The notes below the pieces were generated by a model. It had not been told where the DNA came from. It worked only from the letters and a program-made list of their open reading frames with translations, and did no database searches. A stretch of DNA of 64,000 bases from an uncultured Roseobacter sp. (GTDB taxonomy: Bacteria > Pseudomonadota > Alphaproteobacteria > Rhodobacterales > Rhodobacteraceae), in assembly GCF_947493125.1 (NCBI RefSeq), contig NZ_CANLQB010000006.1, positions 282,501 to 346,500 of the forward strand, written 5' to 3'. The position numbers and the translations under genes were made by a program. Numbering within the stretch: the first letter of the stretch is position 1; every line of letters begins with the position of its first letter. Shown here one piece after another: positions 34,026 to 42,675 of the stretch.

Positions 34026-36791
34026 TCACTCAGCTGCGACAGCGCCTTCGGCTTTCTCTACACGCACGGCAGAGAATTTGAACTCCGGGATCTTGCCGAA
34101 GGGGTCAATGGCCGGGTTTGTCAGGATGTTCGCCGCCGCCTCCACATAGGCGAAAGGCACAAAGACCATATCCGGGGCCACTGCGCGATCTTCCCGTGCC
34201 ATGATCGAGATACTGCCGCGCTTGGTCGTCAGCACCACGTGCTCGCCCGGTGCCACGCCAAGTTTGCGCAGGGTGGAGGGGTGCAGCGAGCAATTCGCCT
34301 CGGGCTCCAGCCCATCCAGCACCGCCGAGCGGCGGGTCATCGACCCGGTGTGCCAGTGTTCCAACTGCCGCCCTGTGGTCAGGATCATGGGATAGTCTTC
34401 ATCGGGCACATCGTCGGGCGCAATCACGCTGGCTGGCGTAAAGCGCGCGCGGCCCTCGGGGCGCGGGAAGCCATCGCCAAACACAATCGCCTGCCCCGGG
34501 TCCTCCGGGCTCAGCGACGGGTAGGTCACCGCATTCTCACCCACCAGACGATCCCAGGTGATGTTGTCGAGGCTGCGCATATTCTGCGTCATCTCGGCAA
34601 AGACATCCGCCGGGCTTTCATAGTCCCATGGCAGACCCAGCCGCTTGGCCAGTTCCACCTCGATCCACCAGTCCTCCCGCGCGTCACCGGGAGGCGACAC
34701 CGCAGGCCGCCCCATCTGCACCTGCCGGTTGGTGTTTGTCACGGTGCCCGTCTTCTCGGCAAAGGCGCTGGCCGGCAGGATCACATCCGCATAATTCGCC
34801 GTCTCGGTCAGGAAGATGTCCTGCACCACCAGATGATCGAGCTTGGCCAGCGCGCTGCGCGCATGCTCTAAATCGGGGTCCGACATGGCCGGATTTTCGC
34901 CCAGCACATACATGCCTTTGATCTTGCCCTCATGCACCGCGTCCATGATCTCGGTCACGGTCAACCCGCGTTCATTCGAGAAATCCGCCGTGCCCCAGAC
35001 CTTGGTGAAGGCCGAGCGCACACCGTCGTCCGTCACCGGCTGGTAATCCGGCAAGAACATCGGGATCAGTCCCGCATCAGACGCGCCCTGCACGTTGTTC
35101 TGACCGCGCAGCGGGTGCAAACCGGACCCCGGCCGCCCCACCTGCCCGGTCATCAGCGCCAGTGAAATCAGGCACCGGGAATTATCCGTGCCATGGATGT
35201 GCTGCGACACACCCATACCCCAGAAAATCATCGCGGCCTTGGCGCCTGCGAAGGTCCGCGCCACATCGCGCAGCACTTCCGGTTCAATGCCGCAAATCGG
35301 CGCCATCGCCTCGGGCGAGAAATCCGCCAGATGCGCCTTCTCGGCCTCCCAGTTTTCGGTATAGGCCTCGATGTACTGCTGGTCGTAAAGCTCTTCCTCG
35401 ACGATCACATGCATGATCGCGTTCAGCATCGACACATCCGCGCCGGGCCGGAATTGCAGCATATGCGACGCGAACCGCTTCAGCGCCTGCCCGCGCGGGT
35501 CCATCACAATGAGCTTGCCACCGCGCTTGGCGAACTGTTTGAAGAAGGTCGCGGCGACGGGATGGTTCTCGATCGGGTTGGCCCCGATCACGATCGCCAC
35601 ATCCGCATTCTCGATTTCATTGAAGGTCGCGGTCACGGCGCCCGAGCCCACATTCTCCATCAGCGCGGCGACCGACGACGCATGGCAGAGGCGCGTGCAG
35701 TGATCCACGTTGTTGTGGCCAAAGCCCTGCCGGATCAGCTTCTGGAAGAGATAGGCTTCCTCATTGGTGCATTTGGCCGAGCCAAAGCCCGCAATCTCGC
35801 GCCCGCGGCCCTTCATACCCGCAGCCGCAAAATCCAGCGCCTCCTCCCAGCTGGCCTCGCGGAAGTGGGTTTGCCAATTGCCCGGATTCACGTTCAACCC
35901 CTTGGCAGGCGCGTCCTCGCGCCGGATCAGCGGCTTGGTCAGGCGATGGTCGTGGTGGATATAGTCGAACCCAAAGCGCCCCTTCACGCACAACCGCCCC
36001 TCGTTCGCCGGGCCGTTGATCCCTTCGACATATTTGACCTTGTTGTCCTTCACCTTGAGCGAGACCTGACAGCCCACCCCACAGAAGGGGCAAATGCTTT
36101 CGACCTCCTGGTCAAAATCCGCGCTGTCGCCCACCTGGTTCTCATCCACAACCGTCGACGGCATCAGCGCCCCGGTCGGACAGGCCTGCACACATTCGCC
36201 ACACGCCACACAGGTGCTCTCGCCCATCGGATCGGCCATATCGAAGGTCGGATAGCTGTCATGCCCGCGCCCCGCCATGCCGATCACATCGTTCACCTGC
36301 ACCTCACGGCAGGCCCGCACACAAAGCCCACATTGAATGCAGGCATCCAGGTTCACGCTCATCGCCACATGGCTGTCGTCGAGCAGCGGAATGCGCCCCT
36401 CTTCCAGCTTCGGAAAGCGGCTCTCGCTGACGCCATTCAACTCCGCCATCTCCCACAGATGGCTGGACTTGTCGTGCGCCACCTCTTGCTCCGGCTGATC
36501 GGCCAGCAGCATCTCGACCACCATCTTCCGCGCACCCTCGGCGCGCGCGGAATTGGTTGTCACAACCATCCCCTCAGAGGGCTCCCGGATGCAGGAGGCC
36601 GCAAGCGTGCGCTCGCCGTCGATCTCCACCATACAGGCGCGGCAGTTCCCATCGGGCCGGTACCCCGGTGCTGGCTTATGACACAGATGCGGGATCACCA
36701 GCCCACGGCCATTGGCAACCTCCCAAATGGTCAGGCCTGCGTCGGCCTCAACCTGCTGACCGTCCAGTGTAAACGTGATCTTGCCGCTCAT
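34026..36791 (-). CDS. Formate dehydrogenase alpha subunit (FdsA-like, Cys-type)
   Basis: 921 residues, molybdenum enzyme oxidising formate to CO2. The N-terminal [2Fe-2S] domain has Cys37, 50, 53 and 67; two [4Fe-4S] clusters use Cys151/154/157/161 and Cys194/197/200/204; the Mo-domain [4Fe-4S] uses Cys234/237/241/268. The active-site pair is Cys369-His370 in HCTRLCHASSV, so it is the Cys, not selenocysteine, form. The layout equals the FdsA subunit of NAD-linked formate dehydrogenases, but no beta/gamma (FdsB, FdsG) or FdhD gene is adjacent. The electron acceptor partner is therefore unknown. Confidence 0.9.
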   Translation of the reverse strand: MSGKITFTLDGQQVEADAGLTIWEVANGRGLVIPHLCHKPAPGYRPDGNCRACMVEIDGERTLAASCIREPSEGMVVTTNSARAEGARKMVVEMLLADQPEQEVAHDKSSHLWEMAELNGVSESRFPKLEEGRIPLLDDSHVAMSVNLDACIQCGLCVRACREVQVNDVIGMAGRGHDSYPTFDMADPMGESTCVACGECVQACPTGALMPSTVVDENQVGDSADFDQEVESICPFCGVGCQVSLKVKDNKVKYVEGINGPANEGRLCVKGRFGFDYIHHDHRLTKPLIRREDAPAKGLNVNPGNWQTHFREASWEEALDFAAAGMKGRGREIAGFGSAKCTNEEAYLFQKLIRQGFGHNNVDHCTRLCHASSVAALMENVGSGAVTATFNEIENADVAIVIGANPIENHPVAATFFKQFAKRGGKLIVMDPRGQALKRFASHMLQFRPGADVSMLNAIMHVIVEEELYDQQYIEAYTENWEAEKAHLADFSPEAMAPICGIEPEVLRDVARTFAGAKAAMIFWGMGVSQHIHGTDNSRCLISLALMTGQVGRPGSGLHPLRGQNNVQGASDAGLIPMFLPDYQPVTDDGVRSAFTKVWGTADFSNERGLTVTEIMDAVHEGKIKGMYVLGENPAMSDPDLEHARSALAKLDHLVVQDIFLTETANYADVILPASAFAEKTGTVTNTNRQVQMGRPAVSPPGDAREDWWIEVELAKRLGLPWDYESPADVFAEMTQNMRSLDNITWDRLVGENAVTYPSLSPEDPGQAIVFGDGFPRPEGRARFTPASVIAPDDVPDEDYPMILTTGRQLEHWHTGSMTRRSAVLDGLEPEANCSLHPSTLRKLGVAPGEHVVLTTKRGSISIMAREDRAVAPDMVFVPFAYVEAAANILTNPAIDPFGKIPEFKFSAVRVEKAEGAVAAE

Positions 36792-36915
36792 CGCACCGCC
36801 CTCCCGGAAACCTCCGCCCGACTATAAGGGTAGCACATCCACCACCGTAGCCCCAATCCCGACCACTCGCATGAGATTCACGCCACCCGCGTTTCCGATA
36901 GAGAACAGCCGTTCC

Positions 36916-36936
36916 TTCATTCTTCCGAAAATACTC
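36916..36936 (-). repeat. GAGTATTTT element, copy b
   Basis: On the minus strand GAGTATTTTCGGAAG then AATGAA, preceded by a small CCC-TGC-GGG hairpin. It lies 125 bases upstream of the formate dehydrogenase start, between divergent genes, so here it does not follow a same-strand gene. Confidence 0.7.
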
Positions 36937-36989
36937 GCCCCGCAGGGTCCACCCTTTCCACCGCGCCATGGCTCGCCTAAGAAGAGCGG

Positions 36990-37643
36990 ATGTCCCACAT
37001 CACCCTCATACGCCACGGCCAGGCCAACTCCGGTGCTCAGGACGAGGCCAGCTACGACAAGCTCAGCAGCCTGGGCCACCAGCAATCCGCCTGGCTCGGC
37101 GCCCACCTGCGCGAGCGCGGCCAGCACCACGCGCGGCTCTATACCGGCACGCTGAAACGCCACGTGGAAACTGCCGCCTCGATGGACATTGGCCTCGAGC
37201 CCGTCCGCGATGCGCGCCTTAACGAACTCGAATACCTCACCCTCGCCCGTGCGCTGGAGGCCGAACACGGCATCCCCTTTCCCACCGACAACGCCAGTTT
37301 CACCACGCATCTGCCACAGGTCTTCCAGTACTGGCAGGACGACAAGATCGACGGCGCGCCGGAGCGTTTCGCCGACTTCGAGGCCCGCGTCAGCGCCGCG
37401 CTCACCGAGATTGCCGAAGGCGACGGCCCCGCGCTGGTGGTGACCTCCGGCGGGCTCATCTCCATGGCCATGCGGCAGGTCCTGCGCCTCGACATCACCG
37501 CCATGGCGCAGATGGCGCTGGCGATCTACAACACCTCGCAGCACCGGCTCTTCCCCATCGGCGGAACCCTTTCGCCCACGATGTTCAACGCCATCCCGCA
37601 CCTCGAAGCACCCGACCGGCACTACGCCCAGACCCACGTGTGA
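36990..37643 (+). CDS. Histidine phosphatase family protein
   Basis: 217 residues. The phosphohistidine motif LIRHGQAN is at residues 6-13; the second conserved His lies in the C-terminal part and VVTSGGLISMAMRQVL has the partner loop. The family includes phosphoglycerate mutases and many phosphatases; length and lack of other markers fit a phosphatase of unknown substrate. It leads a short plus-strand operon with a glutathione transferase (12 bases on) and saccharopine dehydrogenase. Confidence 0.87.
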   Translation: MSHITLIRHGQANSGAQDEASYDKLSSLGHQQSAWLGAHLRERGQHHARLYTGTLKRHVETAASMDIGLEPVRDARLNELEYLTLARALEAEHGIPFPTDNASFTTHLPQVFQYWQDDKIDGAPERFADFEARVSAALTEIAEGDGPALVVTSGGLISMAMRQVLRLDITAMAQMALAIYNTSQHRLFPIGGTLSPTMFNAIPHLEAPDRHYAQTHV

Positions 37644-37655
37644 AAGGACCCGCCC

Positions 37656-38273
37656 ATGCGCCTGCACTACGCCCCCCGCACCATCTCCATCGCCGTTGCC
37701 ATTACGCTGGAAGAGGCGGGCCTGCCCTATGAGGCGGTGCCGGTCGACTTCGGCGCGGGCGAGCAGAAGGGCGATACCTACCTCGCGCTCAACCCCAAAG
37801 GCCGCGTGCCGACGCTGGAGACCGACAGCGGCACGGTGCTCACCGAGACCGGCGCGCTGCTCGACTACATCGCCGCCCTCGCCCCCGGCGCAAATCTGGC
37901 CCCGAGCGATCCGGAACGCGCGGCCCAGATGCGCAGCGTCATGTACTTCCTCGGCACCACCATGCACGTCAACCACGCGCATATGCGCCGCGGCGACCGC
38001 TGGGCGACCAAGAAATCGAGCCTCAATGACATGATCGCAAAAACGCCTGAAAACATGGCAGAAAACGCCCGCTACTTCGTGAGCGATTGCCTTGAGGGCG
38101 ACTACGTGCTGGGCGACGAGTTCTCCATCGCCGACCCCTATTCCTACATGCTCTGCAGCTGGCTCGAACGCGACGAGGTCTCTCTTTCCGACTTTCCGGA
38201 GGTCGCCGCCTATCTTGAGCGCATGGAGGCGCGGCCCTCGGTGCAGACGGTCAAAACCAAAGGCATGCTCTGA
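37656..38273 (+). CDS. Glutathione S-transferase
   Basis: 205 residues. N-terminal thioredoxin fold starting LHYAPRTISIAVAITLEEAG, with NPKGRVPTLETD (cis-Pro) and LTETGALLDYIA (GSH gamma-Glu site); C-terminal helical domain with FSIADPYSYMLCSWLE. Beta-class-like GSTs of this type detoxify electrophiles. The stop overlaps the next start (TGATG), so expression is coupled to saccharopine dehydrogenase, although no metabolic link is obvious. Confidence 0.88.
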   Translation: MRLHYAPRTISIAVAITLEEAGLPYEAVPVDFGAGEQKGDTYLALNPKGRVPTLETDSGTVLTETGALLDYIAALAPGANLAPSDPERAAQMRSVMYFLGTTMHVNHAHMRRGDRWATKKSSLNDMIAKTPENMAENARYFVSDCLEGDYVLGDEFSIADPYSYMLCSWLERDEVSLSDFPEVAAYLERMEARPSVQTVKTKGML

Positions 38274-39328
38274 TGCCGCACCTCTGGCTGCGCGCCGAAC
38301 ACCGCGACAATGAGACCCGCGTCGGGCTCACGCCGAAAGGTGCCGCCGCGCTTATGGCATCAGGCATTGAGGTCAGCGTCGAAGCCTCCCCCAACCGCGC
38401 CATCCCCGACCAGGCCTACGCCGACGCCGGTTGCGCCATGGTGCCGAGCCAAAGCTGGCCCAACGCCCCGCGCGACGCGATCATCTTCGGCCTGAAAGAA
38501 CTGCCCGACGATGGCACACCGCTGCCGCACCGGCACATCATGTTCGGCCACGCCTTCAAGGGCCAGCCTGCCGGCCTGCGCCTGTTGCACCGCTTCAAGG
38601 CGGGCGGCGGCACGCTGCTCGATCTGGAATATCTCACGGACGACACCGGCCGCCGCGTCGCCGCCTTCGGCTACTGGGCGGGCTATGCGGGCGCCGCCGT
38701 GGCCCTGAAATGCTGGTCCGCCCAGCGGCGCGGCACCCGCGCAGGCCCCATCGGCAGCTACGACAGCTCCACCCACCTGCTGACCGAACTTCAGGCCGAG
38801 CTTGTGGCCACCGGCAGCCACCGCCCCAATGCGCTCATCATCGGCGCGCTGGGCCGCGTGGGCACGGGGGCCGCAGACCTCTGCACCGCCATGGGCGTCG
38901 CGACAACCAAATGGGACATGACGGAAACCGCCTCAGGCGGCCCCTTTCCCGAGGTGCTCGCGCACGATCTTTTCTTCAACTGCATCCTCGCCCGCCCCGG
39001 CACGCCCGTCTTTGTCCCCGCTGACGCCACCACACGCCCCCGCCAACTGAGCGTCATCGGCGACATCGCCTGCGACCCCGACAGCGATTTCTCCCCCATC
39101 AAACTCTACGACCGCACCACCAGCTGGGACGCTCCGGCCCTGCGGGTCCACGACGACCCCGTGCTCGACGTCACGGCCATCGACAACCTGCCCTCCATGC
39201 TGCCGCTGGAGAGCAGCGAGGACTATGCCGAACAGCTGCTGCCCTCCCTCATGCAGCTCAAAGCCGCAGACGCCCCCGTCTGGACCCGGGCCGCACAGAC
39301 CTTCCGCGATCACGTCGCCCGGCTCTGA
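38273..39328 (+). CDS. Saccharopine dehydrogenase (L-lysine-forming type)
   Basis: 351 residues. Resembles the LYS1-type enzyme that interconverts saccharopine with lysine and 2-oxoglutarate using NAD. LRAEHRDNETRVGLTPKGAAALMASG is the typical opening, IFGLKELPDD and HIMFGHAFKGQ carry active-site residues, and ALIIGALGRVGTGAADLC is the dinucleotide loop. Such enzymes occur widely in roseobacters, where lysine is made by the DAP route, so a catabolic or osmolyte role is probable. Coupled to the upstream GST gene. Confidence 0.85.
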   Translation: MPHLWLRAEHRDNETRVGLTPKGAAALMASGIEVSVEASPNRAIPDQAYADAGCAMVPSQSWPNAPRDAIIFGLKELPDDGTPLPHRHIMFGHAFKGQPAGLRLLHRFKAGGGTLLDLEYLTDDTGRRVAAFGYWAGYAGAAVALKCWSAQRRGTRAGPIGSYDSSTHLLTELQAELVATGSHRPNALIIGALGRVGTGAADLCTAMGVATTKWDMTETASGGPFPEVLAHDLFFNCILARPGTPVFVPADATTRPRQLSVIGDIACDPDSDFSPIKLYDRTTSWDAPALRVHDDPVLDVTAIDNLPSMLPLESSEDYAEQLLPSLMQLKAADAPVWTRAAQTFRDHVARL

Positions 39329-39339
39329 CCATCGCCCGC

Positions 39340-39385
39340 TTCATTCTTCGCAAAATACTCCCGCCGGAGGCGGATCCAGCCGCCA
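39340..39385 (-). terminator. Hairpin plus GAGTATTTT element, copy c
   Basis: On the minus strand a GC-rich CCGCCTCCGGCGG hairpin (39361-39373) is followed by GAGTATTTTGCGAAG and AATGAA (39340-39360). It starts just past the SDR stop, exactly where a terminator for that operon belongs. Confidence 0.65.
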
Positions 39386-39389
39386 AACC

Positions 39390-40121
39390 TCAGGAGAAAA
39401 TCCGAAAATAAAGCCAATCCGGCAAAAGCTGGCTGCCCCGGAACACCAGCGAAAAGAGCCACGGAAAGCTCACCTTGAACTTGCGGCCATTCATCTGACG
39501 AAACATATGCTCCGCCGCGTCCTCAGGTGTCATCAGGAACGGCATCTTGAAGTCGTTCTTGTCGGTGAGCTGCGTCTTGATGAACCCGGGGTTCGCAACC
39601 TGCACCTGCACCCCCGTCTCCCGCAGATCCGCATACATGCACTCCGCCAGAGACATCGTGCCCGCCTTCGACGCCGTATAGCCGATCGACCCGGGCAACC
39701 CGCGGAACCCGCTCAGGGACCCGGTGATCACGATATGGCCCGCGTCCCGCCGCACCATGCCGGGCACCACCGCCCCCATCACCCGCACCAGCCCGGTGAA
39801 ATTGATGTCGGCCATGGCCGTGGCCTGCGCCGCATGCCATTCCTGCGCGCCGAACGGCCAATAGACCCCGGCCAGGAACACGACCCCGTCGACAGGCCCG
39901 ACCGCCTCCGCCGCCTGCGCGACACTGTCGTCATCCGACACGTCCACAATCTGATAGCTGCCTTCGGAGGGCAGGTCCGCCACAAGCGCTTGCAGCTTGT
40001 CCTCCGACCGGGCCGAGACAATCACATGCGCACCCGCAGCACTCAGCCGCCGGGCCAGCGCCGCACCCAGCCCGTCTCCTGCACCGACGAGCCAATAGCG
40101 TTTGCCGGACCAGTCCCTCAT
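39390..40121 (-). CDS. SDR oxidoreductase, last gene of the sigma-E operon
   Basis: 243 residues. Cofactor loop GAGDGLGAALA (residues 14-24, a variant of TGxxxGxG), DVSDDDSVAQAA, the catalytic Ser in ITGSLSGFRG and the YTASKAG catalytic Tyr/Lys. The start overlaps the DUF3833 stop by four bases (ATGA). In Rhodobacter sphaeroides the corresponding gene is the distal member of the operon divergent from rpoE-chrR. Substrate unknown, perhaps a lipid-derived ketone or alcohol. Confidence 0.87.
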   Translation of the reverse strand: MRDWSGKRYWLVGAGDGLGAALARRLSAAGAHVIVSARSEDKLQALVADLPSEGSYQIVDVSDDDSVAQAAEAVGPVDGVVFLAGVYWPFGAQEWHAAQATAMADINFTGLVRVMGAVVPGMVRRDAGHIVITGSLSGFRGLPGSIGYTASKAGTMSLAECMYADLRETGVQVQVANPGFIKTQLTDKNDFKMPFLMTPEDAAEHMFRQMNGRKFKVSFPWLFSLVFRGSQLLPDWLYFRIFS

Positions 40122-40681
40122 GCAGCATCCTTGGGCCGCATCGTCGCCACCAGCTCCGCCACCTTGATCCCGAACTTGCGGAACTGCGAGCGATTCATGA
40201 TCGTGCCATTGGGCGTCAGATACATCCAGTCCACCGTGTCGAGCACATGCCCGCCGGATCCTTCCGGCAGCCGAATGCGATAGTTCAACAGCACCGTCGG
40301 CCCGGTCTGCCGCCCCGATCCCTGCCCCACGACATCCTCCGCCGTGGCCTTGATCGCACCGCTGTCATGCAGCTGCAGATGCCACTCCCGCTGCTGGGTG
40401 CTGCCGTCGTCATAGACGAAATGCTCCTTCATGGACCCGCGGTCCCCCTCCCAGGCACAGTCGAAATCGGCAACGAACCGGCTGCTGACCCGCCCGGTCG
40501 GTCCATAAATCACACCTTCACAGAGCATCGGTCCATTGAGGTGCTTGCGGATGTCGAAGTCAGGTGTACCGTCTTCGTAGTCCTCGGGCTTCTGCGCGGT
40601 GAACCCCATCATCCGCCGACTGATCACGAACACCAGAAGGGCCAACAGCGCACCGGTGATCACATACATCCAAGCCGTCAT
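40118..40681 (-). CDS. DUF3833 membrane-anchored protein
   Basis: 187 residues. An N-terminal helix (MYVITGALLALLVFVISRRMM) anchors a beta-rich domain with LNGPMLCEGVIYGPTGRV, RFVADFDCAWEG and the family-typical VDWMYLTPNGTIMNRSQFRKFG. This is the DUF3833 family, of unknown activity, regularly found in the sigma-E-controlled operon. It overlaps the SDR gene by four bases and is three bases from the MFS gene, so it is tightly coupled. Confidence 0.88.
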   Translation of the reverse strand: MTAWMYVITGALLALLVFVISRRMMGFTAQKPEDYEDGTPDFDIRKHLNGPMLCEGVIYGPTGRVSSRFVADFDCAWEGDRGSMKEHFVYDDGSTQQREWHLQLHDSGAIKATAEDVVGQGSGRQTGPTVLLNYRIRLPEGSGGHVLDTVDWMYLTPNGTIMNRSQFRKFGIKVAELVATMRPKDAA

Positions 40682-40684
40682 CGC

Positions 40685-41920
40685 TCACACCTCGCTCAAG
40701 TCGGTCACGGCCAGCAGCGCAATCGCCACGACCTTCAAAACACAGGGCACGCCCGCGTAAAGCAGCGCCAGCAGCGCCAGCGTCTCGGGCGTATTCTCCG
40801 ACGCGCCGCCGCTCTGAAATCCGGCGCGCTCCAGCACCGGCAGCAATGTCACCGCGGCAAAGGCCAGCGTCAGCTTCGACACGAAGGACCACAGGCCAAA
40901 CCCCTCCGCTGCCGAGGGCGAAATGCGCGCCATTCGGTCAGCAAAGATCGCCGGCAGAAGCGTCAGATCCGCTCCAAGTGTCGCGCCGGAGGCGACGCAG
41001 ATCAGCGCGAAGAGCGCCCAGTCGCCAGGCCCCAGCGTCAGGGTCAGGCCAAAGGCGCAAATGGCCAGCACCATCGCCACGATCAGCACCCGCTTGGGTC
41101 CGAACCGCTCGGCCATGGCCCCCCAGAAAGGCGCTGCCACGGCGGCAGACAGGAAGAAAACCAGCAGGAGCGGCCCTTCATAGCCCGGCGCATCGAGCTT
41201 GCTTTCCACGAAGAACAAAAACAGCGTCGAGCTCACCGCCACGGGGGCTGCATTGACCAGCGCGATCAGCAGGAGCCGCCGCGCCAGCCCGTCCCGCAGC
41301 ACCACGCCGAACCCGGTCGAGGCGGCCAGACCCGCCGTGCTCCACTCGCTGCGCATGGCATAGGCGGCCCCCACCGCAAGCCCGGCAAATCCCAGCGCGA
41401 ACCAGGCAAAGGGGGCCTCAAAGGCCGCGGCCAAGGCCACCGGCGCCACGGCAGCCACGCACACGCCCAAGAGCGCCCCGCTCTCGCGCCAGCGCGCCAG
41501 CCGCAGATGCCCCTTGCCGGCCAGTCCCGCCCCCTTCATCACGCCCTGCGCATAGAAGTTGATGGTCAGAAAACTGAAAGCCGAGAACACCAGCGTCAGC
41601 GTCAGCCCGAACCACACCAGCGGCGGCAGCAGTGGCGGGATCGCAAAGAGCGCCACCATCGCACCGCCGATCACCGCACAGCCGATCGCCACCGCCCCCG
41701 CGCGGCGGTCGCGCACCCGCTCCGCCAGCTTGCCCAGAAGCGGATCCTGCACCACATCCAGCAGCCGCAACCCGAAGAGCACCGCCCCCAGGGCCGCCAG
41801 CGACACGCCGTATTCATCCACATAGAATTTCGGCGCGTGAATATAGATCGGCAGACCCGCCGCCGCGAGAAGGGCTGCGAAGAGAGAATAGGCCGGCAGA
41901 CGCTCGGAGGCTTGCGTCAC
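40685..41920 (-). CDS. MFS transporter, GPH/MelB-like
   Basis: 411 residues with about twelve helices, starting at a GTG overlapping the DUF1365 stop (GTGA), with AAAGAGGT upstream. Markers of the glycoside-pentoside-hexuronide family include RLLDVVQDPLLGKLAERVRDR in the first loop. The substrate is unknown; in the sigma-E locus it may move a lipid or its precursor rather than sugar, since DUF1365 and the FAD protein are lipid linked. Confidence 0.87.
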   Translation of the reverse strand: MTQASERLPAYSLFAALLAAAGLPIYIHAPKFYVDEYGVSLAALGAVLFGLRLLDVVQDPLLGKLAERVRDRRAGAVAIGCAVIGGAMVALFAIPPLLPPLVWFGLTLTLVFSAFSFLTINFYAQGVMKGAGLAGKGHLRLARWRESGALLGVCVAAVAPVALAAAFEAPFAWFALGFAGLAVGAAYAMRSEWSTAGLAASTGFGVVLRDGLARRLLLIALVNAAPVAVSSTLFLFFVESKLDAPGYEGPLLLVFFLSAAVAAPFWGAMAERFGPKRVLIVAMVLAICAFGLTLTLGPGDWALFALICVASGATLGADLTLLPAIFADRMARISPSAAEGFGLWSFVSKLTLAFAAVTLLPVLERAGFQSGGASENTPETLALLALLYAGVPCVLKVVAIALLAVTDLSEV

Positions 41921-42675
41921 CGCGACACCTCTTTCTTCGGTGGCAGCGGGCGAGCGCGGTATCGTGCGCCCTTCCACCAGAGCTTCAGCGCCTGCCAGTG
42001 AATGAGCCCGAGCACCCGCCGCGCGCCCAGCGGCCGGAACAGCGCTGACCGCAGGATGGCGAGGTTGGTGAGCGGGCGGCGCTTGCCGGTGAGCGTGGCG
42101 ATCAGCCCCCCCTCCGCCCGCGCATAGTCGATCCAGATGCCGATGCGGGCGTCAGATATATCAAAGCGGAACTTGTAACCGCCCTCGACGGGCTGAAACG
42201 GCGAGACATGGAAAATCTTGGTCGCGGTCAAGGTGTCCGACGGCGCGATGGGCCGCAGATCCCGATGATAACACAGATAGCTGTGCCGGTCCCCGAAGGT
42301 GTTGCTCACCTCCGCAATCACCGTGATCAGCGCGCCATCCGCACGGCGGCACAGCCAGAAGCTCACCGGGTTGAACACATGCCCCAGCATGCGCGGCTGG
42401 GCGAGCAGTTCGATCTGCGCCACGCCCGTGATCTGATGCTGCTCCAGCACGTCCCGCACCCAGGGCGCGCCGCGTCCGGCCTTGGGAGCGCCACCATGGT
42501 CCACATCATGCAGCGAGGTCAGCGCCGCACCATTGCGTGCAAAGAGCCGCGGGCCCCGCACCTCGGCCTCCGCATCCAGCAGGATGTAATCCACCGAATA
42601 GCGAAAGGCGTTCTCAACCGATCCCTTGCGGCCATGAAAGGTCTGGCCTGCGATATGATCGACGCGGGCCGTCAT
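41917..42675 (-). CDS. DUF1365 family protein
   Basis: 252 residues from MTARVDHIAGQTFHGRKG. Typical family features: FRYSVDYILLD near the start, MLGHVFNPVSFWLCRR, FHVSPFQPVEGGYKFRF and RPLTNLAILRSA. DUF1365 proteins sit beside FAD oxidoreductases and cyclopropane-type fatty acid synthases in many bacteria and are linked to modified fatty acids, but the reaction is not settled. Overlaps both neighbours by four bases. Confidence 0.9.
   Translation of the reverse strand: MTARVDHIAGQTFHGRKGSVENAFRYSVDYILLDAEAEVRGPRLFARNGAALTSLHDVDHGGAPKAGRGAPWVRDVLEQHQITGVAQIELLAQPRMLGHVFNPVSFWLCRRADGALITVIAEVSNTFGDRHSYLCYHRDLRPIAPSDTLTATKIFHVSPFQPVEGGYKFRFDISDARIGIWIDYARAEGGLIATLTGKRRPLTNLAILRSALFRPLGARRVLGLIHWQALKLWWKGARYRARPLPPKKEVSR

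Noticed and set aside
34026-36791. Selenocysteine in the formate dehydrogenase
   Set aside because: The active-site codon encodes Cys369, with no in-frame TGA and no need for a SECIS element.
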